Assembly (NCBI RefSeq): GCF_014333615.1
Contig: NZ_JACSCY010000006.1
Coordinates: forward strand, 62,001 to 126,000
Length of the DNA: 64,000 bases
Source: Hymenobacter citatus
GTDB taxonomy: Bacteria; Bacteroidota; Bacteroidia; Cytophagales; Hymenobacteraceae
Direction of reading: 5' to 3'
Numbering within the stretch: the stretch's first letter is position 1; every line of letters begins with the position of its first letter. Under the pieces are notes generated by a model. That model searched no databases and had not been told where the DNA came from. It saw only the letters and a program-made list of their open reading frames with translations. Made by a program: the position numbers and the translations under genes. Shown here one piece after another: positions 26,097 to 35,607 of the stretch.

Positions 26097-28670
26097 TCAC
26101 CGCAACTGCACCGACTCAATATCTACGTGGCGGGCGGCAGGTGCGGCGGGTAGTACCACCTGAAGCACTTCAGCATCGGCTAGCCGTAGCACTGGGGGCT
26201 GCGTGGCGGGCTGAAACGTGAGGGGGAGGAAACTGGGGTAAGGCCGCGGGCTCAGTAGTAATGGCGCTGGGCGGAAGTCAGCCAGGGGCACGCGCATCGT
26301 CTGCCGGTTAGTGCCTAGCGTTATCGTAGTAGCATAGGCAGCTGCATCTTTGGTCACCAGCACCACTTGCACAGTGGTGCCCGCTTGGCTGGCGGCCCCG
26401 GTTAGTACCAGCTCTTTGACGTCGAGCATGTCTTGGCGACGTCCTTGCACTTTATCGCCAAAATACGTCCGCAGGCACATGGCCGGGGTATTGCTGGCGA
26501 CGTCGGTACCGGCTTGAGGCTTGCCAATCAGGCGTACGGCCAGCGCGCCGGTGGCAGGGCTGGTTACGTAGTCGGCATAGCTACCCTCCCCAATGCGCCC
26601 TAGCTCCACCTGGTCTTGGTCGGTAGCGGCGGTGAACAGGGGTAGGGGCGCAGCGGCCGGCACTATGGCGGTTTCCCAATGCTCTGGATGCGCATAGTCC
26701 CATTGGCGCGGCGAGCCCGCAAAACTACCCGGAAACGTGGTTGTCCTGCCTTTTTGCTTCACCACTATCCAATACCGTAGCAGGCCCGGATACAGCAGCT
26801 CGGCGGGCACGGTGGCCTCAAACGAGGGATAGGCTATGCGTTGCATGGGTAGGGTTTGGGTGCGGCCGTAGTAGTGCTGCGCCACTAGCAGCACACTATC
26901 AGTAGGAGCCAGCCCTACCACCTTGGCGGTGAGGCGCAACGGCTGCCCGGCCGCTACCTGGGGGTAGGGCTCGTGTAGTACCTGTAGGTCGGCAACGGTC
27001 GGTGCGGGCGCCACAAACTCGCCCAGCAGCAGCGCGCCTACCCGCGTTTGGGCAGTCCAGGCAGTCGTATTCCGTTGCGGAGCCGCCAGCAGGTATACGC
27101 CGGGCCGCACAACTGCTTCCCCGTTAGTAGCCTGCGCCTGGGCGGCATTGCCTTTGTTAAGACCACGCATGGTGAACTGCGGCCCCAGATCAGCCAACGA
27201 GATACGCAGGGGCTGCGGGTTCCACTCGATGCGCGTGACGGTGCGTTGCAGCGAGGTTTGCGCGAAAGGGTCCGCTACCTGCACGGCGTCGGGCATCACT
27301 TCCAGGCGCCACACACCGGGCGCCAGTTGGTCTAGGAAGTAGGCGCCAGTGCCCCCGTAACGCACCACCGGCGATGACCCTACCCCGGCCACGTGCCGGA
27401 GGGCAGCGGGCTTCTGGGGCTGCGTGCGGGTGTTGCTGGTGTAATAAAACGCTTCAGGGGTATTCATCTCACTGAGTTGCTCGCGGTAGCTGATGCGAAA
27501 CGCGCCGAACGTAGAATCGGCGGGGTAGGCGGCGGTTTGCTGTCCGCGCTTCACCTGCCGGAACACCTGCCCGGCAATCAATAGGCTCAGGGCTTTTGAG
27601 GGGGTGTAAGCTAGGTTGAGGTAGTGGGTCTGATACTCGGTGTTGGCGTAAGCAATGGCCAGGGGGTCGTAGGCAAACTGCGTGGCCCACTGAAAACCCG
27701 CGGCCCGAAAGCTGCGGGCCATGGCCGGGTACATGATGGGCTGCAAAATATCCGCCGACTCAAACTCGTACACCATCTTCGCCTTCGAGGCGAAACGCTT
27801 ATCCTGACGGTAGGGAATTGGGTATTGATCGACGTAAGGCAGGAAGTTACCATGCAGAGTATGGCCGCCCACCAGCCCTTCGGGGTACCATTGGTAGGTG
27901 ATGCCGTCTACCTTGGCATTCAGAATAGCCTCGTGCACCCGCGGGTTTTCGGCAATGTTGTAGAACACCGGCTTGCGGCAGCCGGTATTGCGAATGGCGG
28001 CGGCCATGCGGTTGGCAAAGGCCGTGACCTGCGCGGCTGGCTCGTGGTAGCGCGGCTCGTTGCACACCTCGAAGGCGATGATGTCGGGGTCTTGGCGGTT
28101 GAGCTGCTTGGTGTAGGTATTGCGGTGGTTGAGGAACTGCGTGAGGTAGCGCTCCTGCGCCGCCACCGCCCGCGGGTTGGTGTAGGCCTGGCCTTTGTCG
28201 TAGATGGACGAGAAGCCCGTCATGGCCGTATCGGGCTCGGGGTAGCCGTTGCCCCAGTAGGCTATGGGCGTCAGGATGATCTTGATACCGTGCTCCTTGA
28301 GGCGGCCCACCAAGAAATCGAGCAGGCGCAGGTGCTCGTTTTCCAGCAGATTACCCACCGTATCAGTGATTTCCACATCCCATACGTGCACCCGAAACGC
28401 ATCGACACCCAGCCGGGCCAGGTGGTACACGTCCTGCTCGATAGCCTGCTCCGGGGATACGCCCAAGCGCCGGTGCGCACGGTAGGAATAGGCAAACGGT
28501 GTGGTGTAGTTCACCCCAAACAATGCTACCTCCTGCCTGCCTTTCTGCCAGCGCAGTACGCCCTGCTTATCTACATACACGTCGCCCCGCGCGGCGCTAC
28601 TTTGTGCCTGGGCAACGGGTTCTTGCAGCAGAGAAAAGGAAAACAGAAGGAAAATGAAAACTTTCTGCAT
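26097..28670 (-). CDS. Secreted GH5-type glycoside hydrolase
   Basis: 857 residues from ATG 28670; the frame opens further upstream but the signal peptide MQKVFIFLLFSFSLLQ...AQA fixes this start. Residues about 30-400 form a TIM barrel of the cellulase/mannanase (GH5) type: FGVNYTTPFAYSYR, RVHVWDVEI, the acid/base Glu205 in AFEVCNEPRYHEP, and a nucleophile candidate Glu302 in KMVYEFES. The C-terminal half (about 420-857) consists of beta-sandwich modules without clear identity. It is probably an exported endo-acting beta-glycan hydrolase. It lies beside a SusCD locus and has a LacI-type operator-like site about 100 nt upstream. The precise GH5 subfamily and substrate cannot be assigned. Confidence 0.78.
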   Translation of the reverse strand: MQKVFIFLLFSFSLLQEPVAQAQSSAARGDVYVDKQGVLRWQKGRQEVALFGVNYTTPFAYSYRAHRRLGVSPEQAIEQDVYHLARLGVDAFRVHVWDVEITDTVGNLLENEHLRLLDFLVGRLKEHGIKIILTPIAYWGNGYPEPDTAMTGFSSIYDKGQAYTNPRAVAAQERYLTQFLNHRNTYTKQLNRQDPDIIAFEVCNEPRYHEPAAQVTAFANRMAAAIRNTGCRKPVFYNIAENPRVHEAILNAKVDGITYQWYPEGLVGGHTLHGNFLPYVDQYPIPYRQDKRFASKAKMVYEFESADILQPIMYPAMARSFRAAGFQWATQFAYDPLAIAYANTEYQTHYLNLAYTPSKALSLLIAGQVFRQVKRGQQTAAYPADSTFGAFRISYREQLSEMNTPEAFYYTSNTRTQPQKPAALRHVAGVGSSPVVRYGGTGAYFLDQLAPGVWRLEVMPDAVQVADPFAQTSLQRTVTRIEWNPQPLRISLADLGPQFTMRGLNKGNAAQAQATNGEAVVRPGVYLLAAPQRNTTAWTAQTRVGALLLGEFVAPAPTVADLQVLHEPYPQVAAGQPLRLTAKVVGLAPTDSVLLVAQHYYGRTQTLPMQRIAYPSFEATVPAELLYPGLLRYWIVVKQKGRTTTFPGSFAGSPRQWDYAHPEHWETAIVPAAAPLPLFTAATDQDQVELGRIGEGSYADYVTSPATGALAVRLIGKPQAGTDVASNTPAMCLRTYFGDKVQGRRQDMLDVKELVLTGAASQAGTTVQVVLVTKDAAAYATTITLGTNRQTMRVPLADFRPAPLLLSPRPYPSFLPLTFQPATQPPVLRLADAEVLQVVLPAAPAARHVDIESVQLR

Positions 28671-28767
28671 GAAGAGAAAAGAAGAAAAAGAGTGCCCAGC
28701 TTCCGGCGCTTCCACTTCGGGAATAGGCTGGTGCTTGCCCATGTTTGAAAAGTTCGGCAAGTTAGCG

Positions 28768-28777
28768 CAAACGTTTG
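28768..28777. promoter_or_regulatory. LacI-type operator-like palindrome upstream of GH5
   Basis: CAAACGTTTG, identical over ten bases to the site at 19882-19891, about 98 nt before the GH5 start codon on the minus strand. It also lies upstream of the divergent kinase gene. Confidence 0.5.
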
Positions 28778-29052
28778 TCTAGCTCCAGGCTGAATTTGTC
28801 GCTTCCCAGCTTGGTGTAACAATCCGTTTTGATTTTATCCACTTTTGCCTTCGCAAACTTTCGAATACTATCTTTTTAGCTATACGCTTGTTTTCTAATT
28901 ACTCCATATCCTTGCCTTTCAGCAATATCCCAATAAACGACTTTCAACTACCGAAAACTTTTCCGTGCTTCGCTATTCTGCACTACGCGGTAAGTACACA
29001 CCCTATTCTGGGACGCTGCGTATTTCTTTTTTTACTTTCTTCTACCCTTCCC

Positions 29053-29904
29053 ATGATCATCATCGCTGACGGCGGCTCTACCAAAACCAACTGGTGCCTA
29101 ATCGACAACGCGGGCACGCGCATTTATTTCAATACCGAAGGCTACAATCCCTACTTCATCAGTACCCAGGGAATCATTGAGTCGCTCGAAAAAAGCCTGC
29201 CCGATAACCTGGACCTGCCGGCCATCAGTGAGGTGTATTACTATGGGGCCGGATGCTCTACCCCGGAGAAGGTGGAAACAGTAGCCGCCGCCATGCGCCA
29301 CGTGTTCAAGCAGTCGGAAGTATATGTAGGCCACGATTTGCTTGCCGCCGCCCGCGCTCTGCTGGGCCTGGAAAAGGGCTTTGCGGCCATTCTGGGCACG
29401 GGCACTAACACGGCCCTCTACGATGGCAAAGACGTAACCCTGAACATCGACTCGCTGGGCTATTTCCTGGGCGACGAGGGCTCGGGCTCGTTCATCGGCA
29501 AGCGCCTGCTGCGCGACTACATGCGCGGCTACCTCCCCGATGGCTTGCAGGAGGCTTTCCAGAAGCAATATGAGTTGGACAACGAAGAAATATTCGACCG
29601 CCTCTACAACCAGCCCCTACCCAACCGGTTCCTGGCCAGCTTCGCCAAGTTTGCCTACGACCACAACAACGTAAGCTACTGCCGCGACATCGTGCTGGAA
29701 GGTTTCAATACGTTCTTCGACAACTTGGTGGTGCATTACCCCAACTACCAGGAATACAGCTTCAACTGCATCGGCTCGGTGGGCTACAACTTCCGCGATG
29801 CTCTCACGCAAGCCGCCAAAACCCACAATATGGAAGTCGGCAAAATCATCCGCTCCCCTATTGATGACCTGGTGACCTACCACACCGTACTCGCCAAGAA
29901 ATAG
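29053..29904 (+). CDS. BadF/BadG/BcrA/BcrD-type ATPase, probable N-acetylglucosamine/sugar kinase
   Basis: 283 residues from ATG 29053, where the ATPase opening MIIIADGGSTKTNW begins; the longer upstream frame is not conserved. ASKHA-fold motifs: phosphate 1 DGGSTKT, LGTGTNTALYDG, and GDEGSGSFIGKRLL in the lid region. The length and motifs are those of the short Bacteroidota proteins annotated as N-acetylglucosamine kinase-like. It would phosphorylate an imported sugar in the cytoplasm, which fits its position between GH5 and the amylase. Operator-like site 28768 lies upstream, so it may belong to the same regulon. Confidence 0.75.
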   Translation: MIIIADGGSTKTNWCLIDNAGTRIYFNTEGYNPYFISTQGIIESLEKSLPDNLDLPAISEVYYYGAGCSTPEKVETVAAAMRHVFKQSEVYVGHDLLAAARALLGLEKGFAAILGTGTNTALYDGKDVTLNIDSLGYFLGDEGSGSFIGKRLLRDYMRGYLPDGLQEAFQKQYELDNEEIFDRLYNQPLPNRFLASFAKFAYDHNNVSYCRDIVLEGFNTFFDNLVVHYPNYQEYSFNCIGSVGYNFRDALTQAAKTHNMEVGKIIRSPIDDLVTYHTVLAKK

Positions 29905-29910
29905 AGTTTC

Positions 29911-30125
29911 TAATGTGCTGATTTTTGATGTGTTGATTTGTTGATACTAGACCGTCATGCTGAGCGGAGCCGAAGCATCTCTACTGATAGTAATTCATTT
30001 ACTCACCGTAGAGATGCTTCGGCTCCGCTCAGCATGACGGTCTATCAAACAAAGAAGGCGGCTCCAAACGGAGCCGCCTTCTTTGTTAAAAATCAACACA
30101 TCAAAAATCAACGCATCAACACATC
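29911..30125. repeat. Nested intergenic element: mirrored TGTTGATTT words around a family B palindrome
   Basis: The outer flank 29911-29945 (words TGTTGATTT, TTGATG) is mirrored at 30088-30125 (AATCAACACATC). Inside lie the family B palindrome 29949-30043 (arms AGACCGTCATGCTGAGCGGA... about 35 nt, perfect) and a terminator at 30048-30087. The kinase and amylase genes converge here. Confidence 0.88.
30048..30087. terminator. Bidirectional terminator, kinase / amylase
   Basis: AACAAAGAAGGCGGCTCC (30048-30065) pairs with 30070-30087 around AAAC; purine- and T-rich ends on both strands. Confidence 0.85.
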
Positions 30126-30128
30126 CAC

Positions 30129-32996
30129 CTAGTGCTGCACTACCAGGCGCGTGGTTTGCTGCTGTGCGCCGGCTTGCAGGCGTACGAAGTAGACGCCGTT
30201 GGCCAGGTTGGCTACGGGCAGCGTCAGCTCGTGGGTGCCGCTGGTCTGGCGGCCCGCTACGGGCACTGTCCGCACGGTGGCGCCCAGCATGTTTTGCACC
30301 GTCACGGTAACGGTGGGCGCGGCGGCGCTTAGCTCGTAGTAGAGCGTGGCCGTGCCGCCTGTGGGGTTGGGCGAGGCCAGCAGCTTGAGGCCGCTCACGG
30401 CCTGCGCGTTCTTCACGGGCAGCACCGAGTTGGCGGGCTTGGTAATGGGCTTGTTCGTATAGACGAAATACTCACCGGGTTGCAGCGTGATGGTGGCGTT
30501 GGCATCGACCACGTTTATGGGCGTGCTGGTGAGGTAGTTATACCACGTACCGGTTTGCTGAAACTGGGGATTGACGGTGGTAGCCGTCACGCCGAAGTTG
30601 CCGAGCACCGTCACGCTCAGGTCGCTATTGGAGAGGTGAATGGCTTTGGCCTGGCCGGTTAGCTCCTGCGAGAAGGCAGTAGGCGCGGCAAACACCGGCT
30701 GCATTTTCAGCGCAATCAGGGCGCGGTAGGTGTCGTAGAGGTGACGACGGTTGGCCTGGCGGTAGTAGTCCCAGCGGATGGGCTTGTTGCTGAGGCGGCA
30801 GTCGTTGCTGATGGTAGTGCCATCGGCGCACACGTTGATGCTGTAATCGTAGCCTACCTCCCCAAACTGCCAGATCAGGCGCGGGCCGGGCACGGTGAAG
30901 AAAAACGCTGCGGCCATTTCGTCGCGCTTCAGGCCGGTAGCCAGATCCTTCACGTTGTAGCTTCCGCTGCTGTTGCCGAAGGCCGCGTTTTTGAATTGCA
31001 GGCGCTCCTCGTCGTGGCTTTCCATGTAGGTAATCAGGTTGGGCTGATTCCAGTCGCGCTGCCGATAATAGCCCCAGCTGAAGTCCCACCCATCGCTGTA
31101 GCCCATGGTGGCTTGGTTGTAGGCATGGTTCAGATTACCCCACAGCATCATCCCGTAATCGGCCAGCTCCTTGCCCTCCTGATTGGCGGCAAACGACTCC
31201 AGAATAGGGTAAGAGTTATTGTCTACGCTCATCTGGTAGTCGTAGTATTCTTTCCAGATAGCTACGCGGGTAGGATCATACACAGCATCGTAGGTAGCTT
31301 CCGTTTTCTGCACTTGGCTGAAACCGCCCGCCAAGTCAAAACGGTAGCCGTCGATGTGGTACTCTTGCAGCCAGAACTGCATCACGCGCTTCGTGAAATA
31401 CTTGGTGTAGGCGCTTTCGTGGTTGAAATCGTACCCCACGTTGTAGGGGTGTTTGGCATCCTGGTTGAACCACGGGCTGTTAGCGGCGGGCTTGTTCCCA
31501 TCAAAATACAGCTGCACCATGGGCGACTGGCCGAAGGAATGGTTCAGCACCATGTCCAGTACCACGGCAATGCCGCGGCGGTGGCACTCGTCGACGAGCT
31601 TTTTGAGGTCGTTTTTGGTGCCGTAGTATTTGTCGGGTGCGAAGTAGAACGAGGGGTTGTAGCCCCAGCTTTCGTTGCCCTCAAACTCATTTACAGGCAT
31701 CAGCTCCAGCACGTTCACGCCCAGGCGCTGGAGGTAGGCCAGCGAGTCGGTTACGGTTTTGTAATCGTGGCGGGCCACAAAGTCGCGCACCAGCAGCTCG
31801 TATATCACCATGTTGGTGCGGGCCGGACGCTGGAAGTTGGTGGTAGTCCAGGTGTACTCGGCGGCGCCCGGCGACAATACCGACACAATGCCCGTGGTCT
31901 TACCTGTGGGGTAGGCTTTCAGATTGGGGTAGGTAACGGCCGGAATGTACTGGTCGTTATTGGGGTCCAGCACCTTCTCGGTGTAGGGGTCGGCGATGCG
32001 CAGGCTGCCATCTACCAGATACTGATAGGCATATTCCTGGCCGGGCGTGAGGCCGTCAATCTGCACCCACCAGCGGCCGTTTTCGGCGTCGTTGGCATCG
32101 GTGCGCTTCATCAGCGTAGCGGCGGTAGGCTGCCAGTTGTTGAACTCGCCAATCACGTACACGCTCTGCTTGCCGGGGGCCGTGAGGCTCAGAATAACCG
32201 AAGTGCCGCCGCTCAGGTAGGTCACGCCGTCCTTCTTGGCGCCGGCGGGTAGGGCAGCCGTCGTGATGGTGGGCTGCACCAGCAGGAGGCGCTGATCTGT
32301 AACCGTAGTAGTGCCGTTGGTGGCCGTGAGCATCAGTGTATTGATGCCGGGCTGCGTCACGGCCACCGTGGCCGAGAGCGAGGTAGTATTGGCCTGCTGC
32401 GCCACTTGCGTGCCGTTGAGGGTAAGGGTAAGCGTAGCCGCCGCCGAGGCAGTAGCCGTCACGGCTACCGAGCCGCCAGTTACCAGCACTGGGTTGTTGT
32501 TGCTGGTGGCCGGTGCCGTGATGCTGGCTTGCAAGGCCGTTGTTTGTGACACATCCACGAAAATATCGGTGTTGCCAGTGCCTTTGCCCTCGGGCGTACC
32601 ACCTGCGCCACGAAACACCATGGCCAGTTGTCGTACGGTTTCGCCGGAGCCCTTCAGGCCGGGGTAGTAGTCCTCGGGCACGAAGGTGATGCTGTAGCGA
32701 TGGTTGCCCAGCGCCGTCATCTTCTCGGCGGCAATGGGCGTACCAAAGCCGTTCGGATTTTTTACGTGCTTCCAGTCGCTGGGCGTAGTGCTCAGGTTGG
32801 TAATCACGCCGGTGTAGATGTATACGTCGCCGGTGTAGTTGGCCAGGCCGGCGTTGCCTTTGGTAGCGTCAAAGGTGAGTGTTACCTGATCCGTTGCGCG
32901 GAAGAAGGTAGGGGTAGCTGTCACCACCTGCGCCCAAGAAGCAGGCGCACTGCTTAGTACCATCAGCAATAAACAGATGAGTCGAAGTCTTTTCAT
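30129..32996 (-). CDS. Secreted GH13 alpha-amylase with type IX sorting domain
   Basis: 955 residues. Signal peptide to about residue 22. Residues 25-250 are beta modules; a CBM48-like module with VIGEFNNWQPT lies at 275-350. The GH13 barrel runs from about 395: DMVLNHSFG (region I, 481-489), GYRFDLAGGF with nucleophile Asp554, ILESFA with acid/base Glu600, and MESHDEER with Asp662. After a beta domain, residues 875-955 form a type A T9SS tail (SPNPTGG..., LANGVYFVRL, final TTRLVVQH). The enzyme is therefore exported by the type IX system and anchored or released at the surface, degrading starch or glycogen outside the cell for the SusCD system. Its promoter region carries an operator-like site. 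Confidence 0.92.
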   Translation of the reverse strand: MKRLRLICLLLMVLSSAPASWAQVVTATPTFFRATDQVTLTFDATKGNAGLANYTGDVYIYTGVITNLSTTPSDWKHVKNPNGFGTPIAAEKMTALGNHRYSITFVPEDYYPGLKGSGETVRQLAMVFRGAGGTPEGKGTGNTDIFVDVSQTTALQASITAPATSNNNPVLVTGGSVAVTATASAAATLTLTLNGTQVAQQANTTSLSATVAVTQPGINTLMLTATNGTTTVTDQRLLLVQPTITTAALPAGAKKDGVTYLSGGTSVILSLTAPGKQSVYVIGEFNNWQPTAATLMKRTDANDAENGRWWVQIDGLTPGQEYAYQYLVDGSLRIADPYTEKVLDPNNDQYIPAVTYPNLKAYPTGKTTGIVSVLSPGAAEYTWTTTNFQRPARTNMVIYELLVRDFVARHDYKTVTDSLAYLQRLGVNVLELMPVNEFEGNESWGYNPSFYFAPDKYYGTKNDLKKLVDECHRRGIAVVLDMVLNHSFGQSPMVQLYFDGNKPAANSPWFNQDAKHPYNVGYDFNHESAYTKYFTKRVMQFWLQEYHIDGYRFDLAGGFSQVQKTEATYDAVYDPTRVAIWKEYYDYQMSVDNNSYPILESFAANQEGKELADYGMMLWGNLNHAYNQATMGYSDGWDFSWGYYRQRDWNQPNLITYMESHDEERLQFKNAAFGNSSGSYNVKDLATGLKRDEMAAAFFFTVPGPRLIWQFGEVGYDYSINVCADGTTISNDCRLSNKPIRWDYYRQANRRHLYDTYRALIALKMQPVFAAPTAFSQELTGQAKAIHLSNSDLSVTVLGNFGVTATTVNPQFQQTGTWYNYLTSTPINVVDANATITLQPGEYFVYTNKPITKPANSVLPVKNAQAVSGLKLLASPNPTGGTATLYYELSAAAPTVTVTVQNMLGATVRTVPVAGRQTSGTHELTLPVANLANGVYFVRLQAGAQQQTTRLVVQH

Positions 32997-33072
32997 TCAG
33001 AACGGTAAGAAAGTGGGAATTTGGAAAAATGAACGATAGCAGATTCAGGCAAAAACGCTGTTTTTCGGCTTC

Positions 33073-33096
33073 GTAATCGTTTGCATAGCAAAGGTA
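33073..33096 (-). promoter_or_regulatory. Amylase promoter -7 box with overlapping LacI-type operator-like site
   Basis: On the minus strand TACCTTTG (33089-33096) is a -7 box. GCAAACGATTAC (33073-33084) follows immediately, so the site would cover the transcription start, as expected for a repressor. Confidence 0.5.
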
Positions 33097-33141
33097 CACA
33101 TTGTCTTTTCCCAGTATCTAATTGCACCCAGTTTTTGTATG

Positions 33142-33149
33142 TAGTTTTG
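33142..33149 (+). promoter_or_regulatory. Candidate promoter of the DUF2279 gene
   Basis: TAGTTTTG fits TAnnTTTG; TTG at 33122-33124 is 17 nt upstream. It lies 28 nt before the start codon and diverges from the amylase promoter. Confidence 0.4.
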
Positions 33150-33176
33150 TTGCTTGCTATTGCTTGCCCCGCTGTA

Positions 33177-34178
33177 ATGTCTTTTTTTCGCTCTTTTGGC
33201 TGCTGGTTTTCACCCTGGCTTTTGCTGCTATTCACATTAGGACTGCCCCAGCAACTTGCACAAGCGCAGGCATTGACCCAATTGCGCACGGCACCGCAGC
33301 TTCCCGACTTTCCCTATTCCGCCTCTACCCTAGCACCTCCGCTTACCCCACCCGATTCGTCGCGGCAAGCTCGCCTCAACCGCCGTCTGCCCCTGCTGGC
33401 CGGCGGCTTGGCAGTTACCTACACGGGCCTCACCTACGGCCTCAGCAAAGCCTGGTACACGGGCGAAAAAAGCCGTTTTCATTGGTTCAATGACTTTCCG
33501 GAGTGGAAACAGATGGACAAAGCCGGTCACTTCTGGGGGGCCTTTCACGAAAGTCGGGGGGCCGTGGATATGCTGCGCTGGGCGGGCCTCGACGACCGCA
33601 AGGCCATTTGGTACGGCGGCTTTGTGGGGTTTCTTCTACAAAGCCCCATCGAAATCCTCGACGGCCACGACCCCGACTACGGCGCCTCGGCCACCGATCT
33701 GGCGGCTAATTTTCTGGGCTCGGTTGGGCTGATTGGGCAGCAACTGGCATGGAACGAGGTGCGCATCATGCCCAAAGTATCATTCCATACCAGCCGCTAC
33801 GCCCCCATGCGCCCCAATGTGCTGGGCCGCTCGTTTGCCGAGCGCCTGCTGAAAGATTACAATGGCCAAACCTACTGGCTGGCCGTCGATGTGGGTGCAT
33901 TTATGCCCGCCACCTCGCGCTGGCCCCGCTGGCTACAGCCGGCAGTGGGTTACGGCGCCCAGCAGATGGTCTACAACGATGCCGACGCCAACGCCGCCCT
34001 GGGCCTGCGCGCCTACCGCCAGTACTACCTTTCGCTTGATGTGGATCTGCGCCGTATCCCTACCCGTAGCAAGCTCCTGCGCCGCGTGTTTTATGTAGCC
34101 AGCATCTTCCATTTGCCCGCGCCTGCTTTGGAATATAATAGTCGGCGCGGGTTGGTGCTGCATGGGTTGTATTATTAA
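33177..34178 (+). CDS. DUF2279 (YfiM-like) membrane-associated protein
   Basis: 333 residues from ATG 33177, where a signal or anchor segment begins (MSFFRSFGCWF then WLLLLFTLGL); longer upstream frames are not supported. The central block EWKQMDKAGHFWGAFHES, then RKAIWYGGFVGFLLQSPIEILDGHDPDYGASATDLAANFLGS, is the DUF2279 signature with conserved His, Asp and aromatic residues. Function is unknown in the family; it is predicted periplasmic or outer membrane. The C-terminal third is rich in Tyr and Arg and may form beta strands. It is the only gene in its transcription unit and diverges from the amylase. Confidence 0.75.
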   Translation: MSFFRSFGCWFSPWLLLLFTLGLPQQLAQAQALTQLRTAPQLPDFPYSASTLAPPLTPPDSSRQARLNRRLPLLAGGLAVTYTGLTYGLSKAWYTGEKSRFHWFNDFPEWKQMDKAGHFWGAFHESRGAVDMLRWAGLDDRKAIWYGGFVGFLLQSPIEILDGHDPDYGASATDLAANFLGSVGLIGQQLAWNEVRIMPKVSFHTSRYAPMRPNVLGRSFAERLLKDYNGQTYWLAVDVGAFMPATSRWPRWLQPAVGYGAQQMVYNDADANAALGLRAYRQYYLSLDVDLRRIPTRSKLLRRVFYVASIFHLPAPALEYNSRRGLVLHGLYY

Positions 34179-34479
34179 GTCTGAACCACGGATTCGCTCG
34201 AATTTTCCGGATTTCACGGATTTTATGGCTGTTCGCAACGTTGGCCGGTCTGGCGCCGCAGACGCAAAGGCTGCTATATTTTTCATTTCTCATCTGGCAC
34301 CCCCTCTCCTTCTTCATGTCGCGCATCAAGCGAGTGTAGGGGGCCGGGGGGTGAGGCGGACCGTTGAACGCATCAACCGACTCGCAAAACCCTCCCATGA
34401 CAACTAATAAGCAACGCTACCACCGTTTGGCCGTTACTTTTGTTGTATTCTGACATTGAACCACCCCCCCCATAGATAT
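34179..34479. other. Gene-free spacer with decayed repeats
   Basis: 34185-34225 contains partly mirrored CCACGGATT / CACGGATTT words. 34300-34365 contains a degenerate relative of the pyrimidine-rich family C element (CACCCCCTCTCC ... GGGGGCCGGGGGGTGAG). A TACTTTTG -7 box at 34435-34442 could serve the next gene. Confidence 0.5.
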
Positions 34480-35583
34480 ATGCAAGTAGGAGATAGAGTG
34501 CGGCTGCTGACTGGCCGCGAAGAAGGCATTGTTACCCGCCTGCTCGATAATGAGCTGGTGGAAGTTGCCATTGATAATGACTTCACGATTCCGGTACTGC
34601 GCCGGGAGGTGGTGGTAGTAGCTGCCGAGGAGCAGAAAGCCTTCGGCAAAACGGCCGCTGCCGTGGCCAACGAGCGCAAGGCTGCCAGCACCGGCGCCGC
34701 CCGCGCCGCGCAGGCCGCTGGCGAAAAGCCCGCGCCCGCATCGTCGTCAGCATCAGCTAAAAAAGGAAGCAGCCCTACCCCACCGCCCGTCAAGATTGCG
34801 AAGGGGCTGTACTTGGGATTGGTGCACCAATCGCCGGAGCTGCTGGCCGTGCACGTCATCAACAACACCGATGCTGACGTGCTCTACACCTACGGCGAGG
34901 AGCGCCCCGACGGTACCTACCGCGGATTGGCTTCCGACAAGCTTGAACCCAAAGCTGCCAGCAAGCCCTTGGGCCACTGGCACCTCAAGGATTTCGATAA
35001 GTGGCCCGCCGTGCTGGTGCAGCTCCTCCCCCACCAGCTCAATGGCACCACGGCCTACGATCTGCTCAGCAAGCGCACCCAGTTCAAGGCCGCTACGTTT
35101 TATAAGAGCCGCCAGCAGGCACCCATTATTCAGAAGGAGGCCTACCTGTTCCAACTCGACGAGAAACCTGCTGCGCCCCTCGCGCCGCCTACCCCCGAGA
35201 AGCTGGCCGAAACCCTAAAGGCCCAGCTCACCGGCGACGCGCCCGCCAAACCCGACACCGTGGCGCCTACCCCCGAGCCCGCAAAGGCCATTGTGGCCCC
35301 GCCCCACGAGCTGGACCTCCACATCGAGGCCCTACGCCCCGAGGGCGCCGAGGGCCTCAGCAACACCGCCATGCTCAAGCTCCAGATGGATACGTTCGAA
35401 GATGCATTGTCGCGGGCGCTGGCTACCAACATGCACGAAATCGTCTTTATTCACGGGGCCGGCAATGGCACGTTGCGCAAGGAAATTCACAAGCAACTGA
35501 GCCGGAACAAAGACATTAAGTTCTTCGAGGATGCCCGCAAGGAGAAGTTTGGCTACGGCGCTACCCTGGTGCGGCTGAAGTAG
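34480..35583 (+). CDS. DUF2027 protein with C-terminal Smr domain
   Basis: 367 residues from ATG 34480 (MQVGDRVRLLTGREEGIVTRLLDN). The N-terminal KOW/SH3-like segment is followed by an Ala/Lys-rich linker (about 60-105) and the DUF2027 core (LYLGLVHQSPELLAVHVINNTDADVLYTY). A Pro-rich linker leads to the Smr domain (about 285-367: ELDLHIEAL as the DxH motif, then EIVFIHGAGNGTLRKEI with GxGxG, and FGYGATLVRL). Smr domains are nicking nucleases or RNA-cleavage domains in MutS2 and related ribosome-rescue factors. In Bacteroidota this DUF2027-Smr protein is conserved and uncharacterised. The cellular role is therefore unknown; nucleic acid binding is likely. Confidence 0.87.
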   Translation: MQVGDRVRLLTGREEGIVTRLLDNELVEVAIDNDFTIPVLRREVVVVAAEEQKAFGKTAAAVANERKAASTGAARAAQAAGEKPAPASSSASAKKGSSPTPPPVKIAKGLYLGLVHQSPELLAVHVINNTDADVLYTYGEERPDGTYRGLASDKLEPKAASKPLGHWHLKDFDKWPAVLVQLLPHQLNGTTAYDLLSKRTQFKAATFYKSRQQAPIIQKEAYLFQLDEKPAAPLAPPTPEKLAETLKAQLTGDAPAKPDTVAPTPEPAKAIVAPPHELDLHIEALRPEGAEGLSNTAMLKLQMDTFEDALSRALATNMHEIVFIHGAGNGTLRKEIHKQLSRNKDIKFFEDARKEKFGYGATLVRLK

Positions 35584-35607
35584 GTAGTGTAAAAACCCGC
35601 AACTGTG

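Noticed and set aside
27624-28748. 374-codon open frame opposite the GH5 gene
   Set aside because: Antisense shadow; composition and no recognisable motifs, while the minus strand has the NEP catalytic motif.
30741-32252. 503-codon open frame on the plus strand opposite the amylase
   Set aside because: It is the antisense shadow of a GC-rich gene. The opposite strand encodes a full GH13 enzyme with catalytic residues and a sorting tail.
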